Assembly: GCF_041734735.1 (NCBI RefSeq)
Contig: NC_134901.1
Coordinates: 26,456,531 to 26,520,530, forward strand
Direction: 5' to 3'
Length of the DNA: 64,000 nucleotides
From: Babylonia areolata
Taxonomy: Eukaryota; Mollusca; Gastropoda; Neogastropoda; Buccinidae
The notes under the pieces were generated by a model, which was given only the letters and a program-made list of their open reading frames with translations, was not told the DNA's origin and searched no databases. Positions 33,122 through 47,399 of the stretch are shown in pieces (the stretch's first letter is position 1; every line of letters begins with the position of its first letter). The position numbers were made by a program, and so were the translations under genes.

Positions 33122-36100
33122 ATGTGTGTGTATGTGTGTTCCCACATTCATGTATGTGGAAGCGTGTGTGTGTGTGTGCATGCATATGTGTGTGCGTGTG
33201 CATGTGTGTGTGTATGCGCGCGCGCGTGTGTGTGTGCATGTGTGTGTGCGAGTGTGTGCATGCGCACATGTGTTTGTGTGTGCGTGTGTGTGTGTGTGTG
33301 CAAATATAGAACTTATATGCATCATTGCATGTGAGTGTGTATGGGTGTGGCATACATGTGTGTGGTGGGGGGGTGGAGGGTTAGGGGGTATTTGCATTCG
33401 TCTTTATAATTATGCTTCTGTTTGATTGTTCTTTCTTTGCTTTTTTCTCTCTGTATGTTGTTGAGAAGTACAAAACATACACAGGTGGGCCTGCTCAATT
33501 TTGTTTTTTCCACTAGGCACATGTCAGCAGCATTCCAGCAGGCACTTCAGCAAACTGCGTTTCATATCACCAAGGAGAATCGCATTGTTTCTGAGGTAAT
33601 TTACCCTTATTTCAAATACAACTTGCAAGCAAATGTTTTTTGTTGTGCTTTAGCATATATTTTATTTTATTTTGTTCTTATTTGTCTGTGGTTTGGTTGT
33701 TGTTTTTGTTTGTTTTTTGATGAGAATTGCATTCTTATATTTAGGCATGAGATTTTTCCATTGTTTGGATTTCTGCCATTTGTTGGTGGATTTCCGCTGA
33801 ACTTTTGTTTTTCGGTCATTCCACCAGAGCTGAAAAAAGAAACAAAGAGATTGAGGACCTGGATATATGTTGAAATGTTTTCTTATAAATTTTCCTCCTT
33901 GTTTGTTATCAAAATTCTGTTTCTGTACATTACAGACAATGTATTGCTTTTATCTATTGCAGAAAATGAAACTTGTTTTTTTTTTTTTAATGCCAAAACT
34001 GTATATTGGCAGCAGTTGTAGGTATGCACTAAGCACACATTATCAGAAAAGTATTGCTTTTTCAGTGGCCAGCATTGAAGAAAAAGTATACTGGAGTACA
34101 CTTACAATAGAAGCATGCATTACATCTGAAAATTAGCACACAGTTTTTTTAATGGTTATTTCAAAGATTAGTGAAACATGACTTCCGCACATACTTGCAA
34201 TACAGTACAGCACTCACACAAGCAAACATGCATTTATCTTATTAAACGATACACAACATGCACAGTTATGCGTGCATGCAAACATGTACACAGTATGATA
34301 TTATTAAATGACAAAGTAGCAAAGCAGATGCTTGTTTTTTTGCTTTTGTGGTTTTGTTCCACAGAAAGATGAATTAACATCAGGACAGGTGCATATTGCT
34401 CATTTTTCATGTTTTCATTTTTTAAAATTTTTAGATGTCCAGACTTCCCAAGGCAGACGGCTTGGAGGTTGTGACCATGTTAGCCAGGTGTCTGCCTCAC
34501 ATTGTGCCTCATGTGTTGCTGGGCAAGCGAGAGGTATGTTATTGTGCCTCGTGAGGTATGTCACATTGTGCCTAATGTGGTATGTCACTCTGTGCCAAAT
34601 GTGTTGCTGGGCAAGTGAGAGGTATGACACATTGGCCACATGAAACTTGACTGAAGACTGTGAATGCGAGGAAGCAGTGTGTATGATAGGACTCAAAAGT
34701 TCTGATTTTGATTAATAATGGAAAGATGTTTATATTATTAATGTCTGAAAAAGAACAGTAATAAAAACAGCAATCTGTTGCATTGATAAGCATCCGTCCT
34801 ACCGCTGTATCTTAAAGCATAAAAACACAAGATTACAACAGCTGTGTTGCTATTCCAAAACCGTGAATTAACTGATGACTTTGACACACAGTGCTATTGG
34901 CAAGTCTGCATCTGTCCACAGAAAAAAAAAAAAAAAAAAAAAAAAGAGCTTTCATTTATTGATTGAGGTTGCCATAAATAGGTGGTTAGTGTACTGGACT
35001 TTTCAGTCTGAGAATCCAAATTTGATCCTTTTGTGTCCATTGTAGCCTATCTAAAAATAGACATTACATGTTTATCGGATATACGTATAACTAGATGTGT
35101 AGAGGATATCAACAGTTGCTTTGCTGGACCTTTCCCCACTGGTGACTATTTGTTCATCGTGGTAGATGAGTAGAGTCACTTCCCTGAGGTGGAAATACTC
35201 CCATCCACTTCAGCGAGAGCAGTACTGCCTGTTCTGAACTCCATTTTATCCCGCCAAGGCATACCCAACATCATCATTACCATTTGTGGCAAGCCTGTTC
35301 AGTTCATTGTTGACACAGATGCCGCAATGAACATTATAGACAGTTCTGTGCATGAAGTTTTATCGCCTATTCCCACACTCATACCCTGATCGCCCAAGAT
35401 CTATATGAAGTTTTATCAACATGCTTTTGAATGGTATTGACGTGGCACAGTTAATGAATTAAGCTACAAGTTAACAGCTCAGAGAACTGTCACCCACTGA
35501 TCTGTTGTAGTGTTCATTTGTGCGCGAGCCGTACATACGCATACTCCTGTAACACACACACAACAAACATAAAAGATCCCAGTATCACTATCAGCTCCTG
35601 GTGGATTAAGGATGGGGATGTTTCCAATCTTCCAGTCAATAAGCATAAAGACCTGCTGGCTCCTTAATTTCCATCTTGTGTATGCACATGCACAAGGTCG
35701 AGTATGCACAATAAAGATCCCTGACCTGTTTCAGTGTTTGATAGATTATGGAAACACATATTTATTATGCGCATCCCTGAAAACAGAGTGATGAAGGGGT
35801 AAAAAACAAAAAAAGACACAGAACAATGAACCAAAAGCAACACACTCAGGGCATGAATGAATATGAGATTTGCAGCTCATGAATGCAGAAAAAAAGAAGA
35901 AACAGTTTTCTGACTGAATATTTTTTGAGTGGCAGCTAATAGTTTTTATATGTATGTTAACATCCATTGGCAGCTAATAGTTTTGATACATAAACATGTG
36001 TGAATTACAGGCAAAATTATAATGAAGTAGTGTATAGTATTTAAGAATGAGATATTTGTCTATATTTTGGTTGACCCATCCTTATTCATATATACAAGAA

Positions 36101-37843
36101 TAAGAGAAAAGTAAAGTGACTTTTATAATTGTCAGTTTTTACTTGATCGATTCATACTTACGGTAATGTGCAGGAGTTGATCCCCTTGATTCTGGCTACA
36201 GCAATGCTTCATCCAGACTCCAAGGAGCGAGATCGTCTGCTCAACATTCTCTTTAACCTCATCAAGAAACCGGACAGTGAACAGAGGTTTGCATGATGGT
36301 CTTGCTGACTCGACATTTTCATGTTATTGTTTCAGAAATATGTCAAAGAATGAGTGTGTATCATGAAATAATTCCCTCCTTATTGTGACCTGTGAAATGA
36401 GTGAAATGTTTCATGATTATTGTGTAAAGTATTGATTTATTTTTGCTCCATTTCTTCTCTGTAATGATCCTTCCCTCCACACACACATATTTTCAATTTC
36501 ATTTTAATGTGATTATGATAAAAATGATATTTGTAATATTTCTGTAGTGCACATATCCAAAGTCATCAGGGCTCTGTGCACTTTACTTTATAAATTGGCC
36601 ATTGAGAATGATGATGACTATTTGTTATTGATTAAAAAAAAAAGCTAAAGTAATCAAAAAAGTTACACATAGGTTCAATTATGTATCAAAATAAACCAAC
36701 AGAATTACTCTGGGTAGATACCTTAGAAAAAAAAGATATCGGAATTGCTAATACAGCGTATTATGTTAATGTAATTGAGTGTATCATAATGATATAATAC
36801 AGCGCCTTATGATAATCTAATTGAGTGCATCTTGATAATCTAATGCAGTTCATTATGATAATCTAACACAATGCATTATGATAATCGAATACAGAGCATT
36901 CTGATAATGTAATACAGTGCATTCTGATCATGTCAGTAATAGGTGTGATGGTGCAGAGTTTGCCTTGTTGTTCTGGTCCTGCTTATGAATGAATGCCGAC
37001 AAAGACCTGTATGACTATTGCTGCATTCATCAGTCCTGACCATGCTGTTTTCAAGCAGTAAAGAGTGTTAACTCTTTCAATACACCTTGTGTATGGAGAG
37101 AGTTTCCACTCTTTATTGTTTGTTAATTGTTTACTGTCCTTGCCTCATTATTCTTTCATATGCTGTTTACAGACAGATGATCCTGACAGGCTGTGTGGTG
37201 TATGCTGAGCACGTGGGGGCAGAGAGACTGGTGGAGGAACTGTTACCTCAGTGCTGGGAGCAGGTACGCACAATTTTCTTTCTTCCACAGTTGGTGGACA
37301 TTTCCAGATCATCTTCTCTGTTTCGGGACTGTAGCTCCCACATTTATATGTTTGTATAAATTGGTTTGATTAGAAAATACAAACTGAGCATCCAGTCATT
37401 CAGATGAGATGATATATCAAGGTCCTGTGTGCAGCACCCACTTGGTGCACTGAAAAAGAAACAGTGGCAGCAAAAGTGTTATCCTCTGGCAAAATTCTGT
37501 AAAATAAATCGACTTTGATAGGTACACAAATATATATGCATTCAGTTATGGCCTGACAAGTGTGACAAGTGCGTTGGGTTATGCTTAGGTCAGGCATCTG
37601 CCTAGCAGATGTGGTGTAGCATGCAAGGATACGTCTGAATGCAGTGATGCCTGTTTGAGAAACTGAAACTAATGTATATTGAGCGATGTGAAAACAAATG
37701 GTACTGTTTACTGTGCACAGATCAGTCACAAGTATGTGGAGAGGAGGCTGCTTGTGGCTGAAGCGTGTGGAGCTGTGGCTTCCTACTTACCGGTATGTTG
37801 ATGAGTCCACTCGCTTTTTTTTTGTCTTTTGTTTGTCTTATGG

Positions 37844-37897
<54 letters not shown>

Positions 37898-40800
37898 ATG
37901 CATGCGTTGGTGGGTGCATGTGTGCAAGTGGTTGTGTGGTGTGTGTGTGTGTATGTGTCTGTGTTTGTGTGTGCATGCATGTGTGGGTGTGTGTGTGTTT
38001 GGTTGTGTATGGTGTGTGTATGGTGTGTGTGTGTGTGTGTGTGTGCCCACACACACATGCACGAAGAGAGATAGACAAGTGCTAGTGAGCAACATATTTA
38101 ATTTTGTCTTCTATTTCAGCCGGAGATGCTGAGCTCTCTGGTGCTATCGATGCTGCAGCAGATGTTGATGGATGACAAAGACGACGATGTCCGAGAGGCT
38201 GTGGTGCGCAGTCTGGGTCTGCTTGTCGCCTTTATCGCTGACGCTGATAAATACTCACAGGTGGGTCAGCACAAGTGCAATGCTAATCAGTGGAGATGTA
38301 AAGTGTGTGCTTCTGTCTTTAACGCTGATCAATCGAGATGTAAAGTGTGTGCTTCTGTCTTTAACGCTGATCAATTGAGATGTAAAGTGTGTGCTTCTGT
38401 CTTTAACGCTGATCAATCGAGATGTAAAGTGTGTGCTTCTGTCTTTATTTTGCACAGGCACTCTCATGCAAATATACTTGCGCACACATGCTTATGATCT
38501 GGATGTGCACTAAAACTCCAGCACAAGTGCAAACAGCTGCATAGAAGCATTCTCACAAATACACTCATGCTCTCAGACATATACATGAAGGAGAGTTAAC
38601 TTGAAAGATTTTTATTCATGCATGCATTCTCGCATTCTTGTATAATGAATAAGTATAAATCTGTATATATAATAATGACAATAGATAAGTAAATGAATAA
38701 ATGATAACAATAGATAGTAATAGATGATAATAAGTAACAGTTGAATAATTAAATAATTGTGTTTGTATTTGTATTTCTTTTTTATTACAACAGATTTCTC
38801 TGTGTGAAATTCGGGCTGCTTTCCCCAGGGAGAGCGCGTCGCTACACTACAGTGGCACCCATTAAAAAAAAATTTTTCCTGCGTGCAGTTTTATTTGTTT
38901 TTCCTATTGAAGTGGATTTTTCTACAGAATTTTGCCAGGAACCCTTTTGTTGCCATGGGTTCTTTTATGTGCGCAAATTGCATGCTGCACATGGGACCTT
39001 GGTTTATCGTCTCATCCAAATGGGTAGCATCCAGACCACCACTCAAGGTCTAGTGGAGGGGGAGAAAATATCAGCGGCTGAGCCGTGATTTGAACCAGCA
39101 CGCTCAGATTCTCTTGCTGCTTAGGCAGGCAGACACATTACCTCTAGGCCATCACTCTACTCCATAATAAATCAAATGATAATAACAATGAATGAATTTG
39201 CAATTATTATTCTCGTCATTTTTATTGTTTTTATTTCTGTCATTGTCATTACTATGATTATCATTATTACTATTTTTATGATTATTATAAAACAAATGAA
39301 TAAACCTTTATTGCTGACCCCCTGCACTGGTGTGTGTGTTTTCCAGGCCTTTGACCTGCTGCAGATCTCACTGAGGGACCCTGCAGAGAAGGTGCAGCGC
39401 TCAGCTCTACAGGTGTTCCTGCCGTCCTTCGCAGCCTGGGCCTACGAGCTGGGTCGCCTGGAGCACCAGCTGGTTCATGCCATGCTGCGAGACCTGGAAG
39501 ACCTAGTTAAGGCAATTTACATTTGTTCTGGTGTTGGCTTACTACTCACCGGGTATGCTGGCTCATAGGATTCATCGACTCAGGTTATACGCTGGTTTTG
39601 ATCGACAGGTTATATGACGATATCGATCGACAGGTTATATGCTGGTTTTGATCGACAGGTTATATGACGATATCAGTCGACAGGTTATATGCTGGTTTTG
39701 ATCGACAGGTTATATGACGATATCGATCGACAGGTTATACGCTGGTTTCGATCGACAGGTTGTGCAATGATTTTGATTGACAGGTTATGTGATGATATCG
39801 ATCGACAGGTTATACTCTGATCTTGATCAACATGTTATAGGCTGGTATTGATCGACAGGTTATGCATTGATACGATCAACAGGTTATATGTTGATATCGA
39901 TCGACAGGTTATGGGCTGATATCGATCGACAGGATACAATGATTTTGATCGACAGGTTATACACGGATATCAGTCGATAGGTTATGTATGTGGAGTATGC
40001 TTGTTGATCTCTGCAAGTAATAATGGGAAGTTGCAGGAGTTAAGGTTTATTCTGGGTAGTGGTAGATTTAAACTGATGGAGTTTGACTGAAAATTGGTAA
40101 AGATATGTTAAATATGTTGTAAAACATTTTGGTGGTTTTAGTTTTAGTAAACCTTCCCTTCTTAAGATATATTCTGGTTAACATCATATTTGAAATGATA
40201 GATTGTGATTGAGAATAGGTGAAAATGTGCTAGATGTATCAAAGGCGGACTGTGGTTGCCATAGCTGTATCAGATCGCATCAGATTTTCTTTTTAAAATT
40301 TTTTTTTAATGTTTTTATAGTTTTTTTTACATTTCATATGTTGAAAATGTCTTACTTGCTTTGTCAGAATGAGAGAGACTGCACAGTGCTTCAGGGTTTA
40401 TTCTTCCTCTGGGTATTAGAAGGTGCATAATCACACTCTTTCTCCACCCTTTAGAAATTAATGATAAATGAAAGAAAAGATTAAACCATCCCTATCACCT
40501 TGTTGGGTAATGCTGGTTTTCAGTTAAAGACTAACACATTGATTGGTTTGGTTGGTGAAAGGAGGGATGTGGTTAATTTGGAGCTTGTTCTGGGTAGTTT
40601 AGTTAGATCCATCATATGTTTTTATCTCTTTCCCTGTTTGGAAACAAGGACTTTCCATGTGACTGCGTTGATTGACTTTTCAGTTTGCGGAATGCTGCAT
40701 GATGAAACTCCATTTCTGCATGCCAGTTGTCGGCTGCATAGTGTTATGAACTCGTGCGTTTCTCTGTTTGCCTTGAACTTGTTGTGAAATAAGGTTTATG

Positions 40801-42146
40801 AAGAGAAGACAACTTTTATGCAGTGTTTTGTTGTTCTCCCCCCTGGTGTCCAAGGTGTAAGATCTCCAATATCAGAGAACAGAGTTGGATGCAATCCAAG
40901 AATGAGGGCAGTTGTTTCCCTGAGTTGTTTCCCTTGTCCCTGTGTTTCGTGTCTTGTGTTTAACACTTGAATGCAGCGATCTGGTTGTCCTGTGTCCCAT
41001 GACCTCACAGACTCAACAGTGTTCAGTTCATTGTCCACATTTGTGACAGATGTAAAGCATGGAGTTGATATTATGATAATTAGTTGTTTGCATCGACCAC
41101 ATTTTTAAAAGCGTGAAATTAATATTGTGAGTGTCACATATTTTTCCGCCCCAATATTGATGACTATTGACTTTGTCTTTTCCCTTCAATTCAACGTAGG
41201 ATGTCAGGTAAATGAGGGGGGTAGGATGGGGGTGAGGGGGCGTGGGGGTTTGGTGGGAGGATGGCTGATAAAGGCAAGGAGAACAAGAGGGATTTAGCTG
41301 GAGTTTGGGGGGGGGGGGGGTTAGGTGTGATGGAACTGTTTGTAAGATTGAGGAGCTATGTGGCATTCCGGAAGTGGAGTCAGTCAGTTGCACCACTCTT
41401 ATGTATCACGGTCAAGGAACTTAACAACGCAAGGTCTTTCTTGGTGTGACCATAGTAGAAGGGGGCATGCTGTTGAAAGATTGTGCCTTACCTTCCATGT
41501 CAAGAGAAACCTACTGCTCCTGGTCATAACAGAAGAAGAGTTCGTGAACAATACAGAGACCCTCATCTGTGAACCAGATGGAAAGATCTTGTCTGTGGTA
41601 AGAGTTGGAGAAGAAAGGTTGCCTTCGGTAAGAGTAGGAGACATATATGTCCAGAAAAAAAGGTCTTCGGTAAGAGTAGGAGACATATATGTCCAGAAAA
41701 AAAAGGTCTTTGGTAAGAGTAGGAGAAGGAGGGTTGCTTGTTGGTTTCTGTTTTAATTGTCATATATGTCCAGAAAAAAAGGTCTTCCAAGGACACTATA
41801 AGGTCTGGACCAGAAAGAATTTTTTTGTAACTTTAAAATCTCTTTGTTTACTGTCTTTTGTTGGCTTTAAGCCCTGTCAAATTTTGGTGATCTACTACCT
41901 CTGTCAGTGTCACTGTCTTATTTCTAGTTTTGCTGTTCAACCTTAGCCGTTTGAATAATTTTTCTAATAAGTTTTTCCTGTCTTGAATTCTTCCCTTTCA
42001 ATAGTTGTCTACTTTTTTTGGCAACCAGATGAAACAAAAGCAAGAGAGCTTGACCAGTCACTTTTTTTTGTTTGTTTTTAAAAAAAATTTTTTTATAGTA
42101 AATATGATAATTTTTGTTCATAGTTTTGATCTTTGCTGCTTTCTTT

Positions 42147-42185
<39 letters not shown>

Positions 42186-45100
42186 CTAGAATGAAATTTT
42201 CACCTCTGATGAAGATTGGTTTGTTTCCTTTCAGAGTCAATTCAAATTACTACTTGAGCTCCTCCTATCTTACATCTATGTTATTTCCATGAGTTATCAG
42301 CTTATTATGGTAAAAATGATGTGGTTTATATTGGTTCTGCAAAGAAGTTTCTGTTTTGCTGTGTAGATGCATGCCAGTTTTCTGGCCACTGTCTGTATCT
42401 TTAATAAAAGTAAGTTGTAGAAGATGCAGGGGGAAAACATTGCAAAAGTGGATATACGTATATTTGACAATCGTTGTTTCCATATGCCTGTCAGGGGACT
42501 CGCAGTTATAAATTTCATTGTTTGAATGGGAGATAAAACTTTATTTGAAATGTGAAAGAAGGTGATTTGAGATGGAAGTTAAAACTGTGGTGAGCGTCTG
42601 AGGCACTGGGACAAACTGTTTGCACCATTGTTGCACTGATATCTTCAAACTGGCCCCCATCATGATTGGTAACTGGTTCATTGTAAGCGTGTTCACCCTT
42701 CACCCTCCCCTTCCACAGTCACTGTTAAACTGTTGAAAGTGGATGTTGTACAGCAGCAACATACAAATCCCCCCCTTTTTTGTTCCAAATTGGTTACAGT
42801 CTTCATGATCGAAACAAAAGAAGAGTGTAGATGGGAGATGGAGTGCTAGCTAACTGAATATGAGGTATACTTCCAGACCAGTGGAATAACATTGATGCAT
42901 TTTTGATGGATGTCTGTCAAATGGGTATGTGGAGTTACGTCCTCTGAGACAGCAACCTTCGTCCTTGTGGTGTGACTCGTATCTCTCTCTCTTTACGTCA
43001 TTTTACTGTTTGCATTGTTGTCTCTTCTGGTTGATTTCAGAGATTATGTGGTGGATGTGTTTGTTAGGGTATTTTCCTCTCAGGCTACAGCGGCTCGTTT
43101 AGATGACATAATGAGTGAGCATGGATTCTGAAGATGTAGTTCTTCTAAACATGCATATTTTTTCTGTCAGAATTCTTCTGAGGATGCATATCTTCTTTTT
43201 TCTTTATACACCTCATTTGGTTTTCCCTTTCAAATATTTTATGACATTTCATCATGAGGGTACATGCAGAAAAGAGTTAATAATCCCCCACCGCCCCCCA
43301 AAATAAAAAAAACCCAAACAAACCAGAAAACTATTGCCAAAAAATCCACCACATAGTCTTCTGAAACACAGAAATCCTGATCTGTCATCATGAAATGAGA
43401 CATGATACATGATAATAATTAACTGAAAATTTGCTTCTTTAAATAGAAAGTTGATTTAAAAAAACAACAAAAAAACTATCCAAAGTGAACATGACACTGT
43501 AACACATTTGATGTACTGATATTTTGTCCCTAGGCAGTTACAGTCAGTGTACTTAAAGAGTAAGTTAAACATTAGAAATATATCATGAATTCCACCTGGG
43601 CAGTGTTGGTGGATGAGTATGCATAATATTTATAACAGATTGATTAACTGATTTCATGGTGAAGGTCATGCATTTTCTGTCTTTTTTTTCTCTCACCAAC
43701 TTGTTATTCTTCTTGTTCCTGCTTATTCTGTGCATGGGCGTGGGTTACATTGTACAGTGAAACAACTGAAGGCATAGCACATTTGGCAAACATCTGAACA
43801 GCATATTACTATATTAAATGCCAGTGTACTTGTAACATTTTCTGCATGATTCAGGACAGTGAAATATAATAATTTGGGGCAGCTTCTGCACGATTCAGAA
43901 AAAAAGCGAATTAACTTTATCATAGCATTTACACTCATTGAAGCATGCCACTTCTTCTGGGTTTCTTTTTGTAAATGCATCAGTTTATCTTTTATTCATT
44001 CACCAATATATCATGCCTCTCAGAAATTACAGTTCATTGTATTCAGTCAATGTTTGCAGGTCTGCTATGTTTTCAGATTGTGCTTGCTTCAATAAACAGG
44101 TGGAATGTTCCGTAATAAAAAAACACTGATCAGCCAACAAGCAACTGACTATAATGAAATGTCATTGATTAATATATGTCTTCATGTATGTATGAATGAA
44201 ATCTAATCACTAAAGTATTGTCCCTGAATCAGTTTTGATTGCAGATGACATACTTAACCACTGTGTGTTTCGCTGTCTTCACAGTCAATTTTAATTTGGT
44301 TGAAATATTTAGCAGTTGTGTTTTTTGCTTGTCTTATCAGTGTCATAACCAGTTGTAGTCTGCTGTAGTCAAATCTGAAAATGCTGTGGTGTAGAAACTG
44401 ACACAAGAAATAGCATTTGTAAGACTGTAGACATTAATCTCTTGATCCCTTTCCCTTTGTAGTATGCATGTAGTTTCTTTCAGTAATTTTATGTGCATTC
44501 TGCATGCTGGGAAAATTAAGTATGCATGATTATCAACGATCATTATACATATCTTCATCATACACAAAATATATTTCTAATAAGTATCCAACAAGAAACA
44601 TTGCTATTTCTAAGATGTTAAAATAATGGATTGTAAACTTGATAATGGTATGGTGAGTTATTTTGTGCAAGTGTAACTAAAATTGGGCTCTTAGTTTTTT
44701 TTTCCATTTGTATATTTTGGCTGCATTTAATGTCACATGTTTCTAAATAGCAGTATCAGTGTGTATTTGGATGTCTGTGAAGGATGCTGCTTATATCTGT
44801 TGTGTGAGTGTCATTCAAGAACCATACATGTGCACAGTAATATTGGTGTGACATTGTAAAATTAAAAAGAAAGATTGAATGGGAAATGAAACCTATTGCA
44901 GTAACATGACTTACAAAGAATTTAAAGCAGCTTGAGGTTAAGGGAATTTTTTTCTGCTTATCGCAATAGTCTCCCAAATGATAGTGTAATTTCATAATGT
45001 TTAAGCATTATTACATTGTCTTAATTTGTTCAGTTCAGACCTGCGGAGATGTTTATCAATTGTCAGAAGATAAAATATCTATATTACCATGATTACAAAA

Positions 45101-46384
45101 TTAAGAATGCTGTAAACATATTTGACAACTCTGGTGGTCATTTGATTGCAAATTTAAGAATGATGTAAACATATTTGACAACTCTAGTCATTTGTGATAT
45201 GAATTTAAATCAATGAACAACTTATCTGTCTATTCCTATGTTTTTCTCTCTGTCCCTACCCCCCTTGCTCTGTCTGTCTCTCAACCTTACAGTATTTTTG
45301 TAATTAGCTGGTGTTTCTCATTGATTTATATACTGTTGATGTAATTGTCCATCAGAAATAAAGAGAAGATGAAAGCCTTAAGAACTCTGTTAAAAAATAA
45401 AACGTTTGTCATATTCAGTTTATTAAGATTTTAAGGAAACAAATCTTTTACTGATTTAAGTAAACACATTATTATTATTTTACAAATTAACTATAATGAA
45501 GGAACAGAATCTGAAAATGATTTGCAACAACTCTTCAAATATGAAACTAAAGGCTTGGCTTTTTGTTGAATAATTTGTAACAAATGTTTATTTGTGTATT
45601 TTGAAATTAAAAAAAAGAGAATTCAGAGTTGCACTGTTTACAAACTTTTGCTTTGAATAAAAAAAGTTTGCAATGAATTGTATAAAGAGCACATCTAAAC
45701 TGAGTTAGTAATTGCTTCATATGCACTTTAGTTTATGTCATGCAAAAAATTGTTTTATTTTTTTCTGTTGTATTAAGTTATTCTATCTTTCTAGGAATAT
45801 TTTCATGTGAAAATTGTTTCTCTTTTGCCTTGTGTAATGACAGTATGGCTCTTATGCATCCAGTGTATAAAGTTTCACTTTTGCCTTGTGTAATAACGAT
45901 ACGGTTGTTGTGCGTCCAATATATAACAGGGTGCTTTAGCGCAGCAGAAGAACAACAACTCCACCACACTTCCTCTCAACGAAACGCGGTTCCACCTCCT
46001 CCTGACGGTGCTTCAGGAGTTGCTGCCCTTTATGTACATATCGTTGTTGGAGACCTGTCCTCAGTCGTCGATTGAGCCTGACGATGATCTGGTTGTCGAC
46101 TGTGAGTGTGTGTGTGTGTGTGTGTGTGTTTCGTCTTTGTGCGTGTGTGTATGTGTATGTGTGTGGTGCGTGTGTGAGTGTGAATGTGTATGTGTGATGT
46201 AAGTTGTGCAATCATTTGTGTGCGCGTGTGTGTGTGTGTGTGTTTTTGTGTGCTAAGTGTGAAAAGTGTGTGTGTGTGTTATGTGTGTGTGTGTATGTGT
46301 GTGCATGTGTTGTATGTTTGTGGTTTTGTGTGTGTGTGTGTGTGTGTGAGTGTGTGTTGAGTGTGTGTGTGTCTGATGTGTTGT

Positions 46385-46423
<39 letters not shown>

Positions 46424-46729
46424 TGTGCTCCTGTGTGGGTATATGAGATGTTTGTTTTATTTTATGATGGAATGATGAGGCTAACACTTAGCACCCAGTA
46501 CAGTGCCACTCATGGTATGTTTATACTCGCACATGTACATGCACAAACATCTGCATGCTGGCAAACACAGGCCACACACGTACACATGTATATGCATGAT
46601 TAGAAATGAAACAATTTGCATGTGTGCATATGCACACACACACAAAGTGACCACACTATAATCATTCCCACATTGTCAGCCTTACCCATAGCCAGCAACC
46701 ATCTTTAGGAGTTACATGTACACACACAT

Positions 46730-46771
<42 letters not shown>

Positions 46772-47368
46772 ACTACACCATAATCATTCCCACAGTGTCA
46801 GCATTACCCCTAGTCAGCAGCCGTCTTTAGGAGTTGCACACATGTACACAAACACAAACACCCCCCCCCCCCCCCCCCACACACACACACAGTGACTACA
46901 CCATAATCATTCCCACAGTGTCAGCCTTACCCTCGGCCAGCAGCCGTCTTTTGGAGTTACCGATTATCGCTGGGGATCAGGAGCGACTGATGGCTCTGGT
47001 GCACCGCTTTGAGAACCACGTGCAGCAAGAGTGGTTCGAACCTTGGGAGCAGCTTAACTGGCTGGTCAACAATCTGTAAGTTACTGGGGAATGACAGCTA
47101 CAGGTTTTATTATTATTATCATTATTATATTTCCTGTATTTTAAATTTATGGGGGAAAAAAATGTAACATATTTTATGTTATCATTACTGTTTTTTGATA
47201 GTTCAAGTTTTGTATGTTGGGTATTTTTCTTTCTTTGATTTAACAGCTTCACTGCGAGTGATATTAAGTGTGTTGTGTGCCTGTGTTTGGTGTGTGTGTG
47301 TGTTTGTGTGTGTGTTTGTTTGTGTGTGTGTAGGGTGAGTGTGAGTGTGTGTGTGTGTAGGGTTAGTG

Positions 47369-47399
<31 letters not shown>

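Noticed and set aside
32871-33425. Long open frames on both strands in TG/CA regions (also around 29563-29929, 37698-38132, 46977-47687, 49049-49510, 55248-55820, 58770-59139)
   Set aside because: They consist of alternating Cys-Val or His-Thr translations of dinucleotide repeats, occur in several frames at once, and lie in RELCH introns or in microsatellites.
38759-39088. 109-codon plus-strand frame
   Set aside because: It is antisense to a full-length family 2 SINE.
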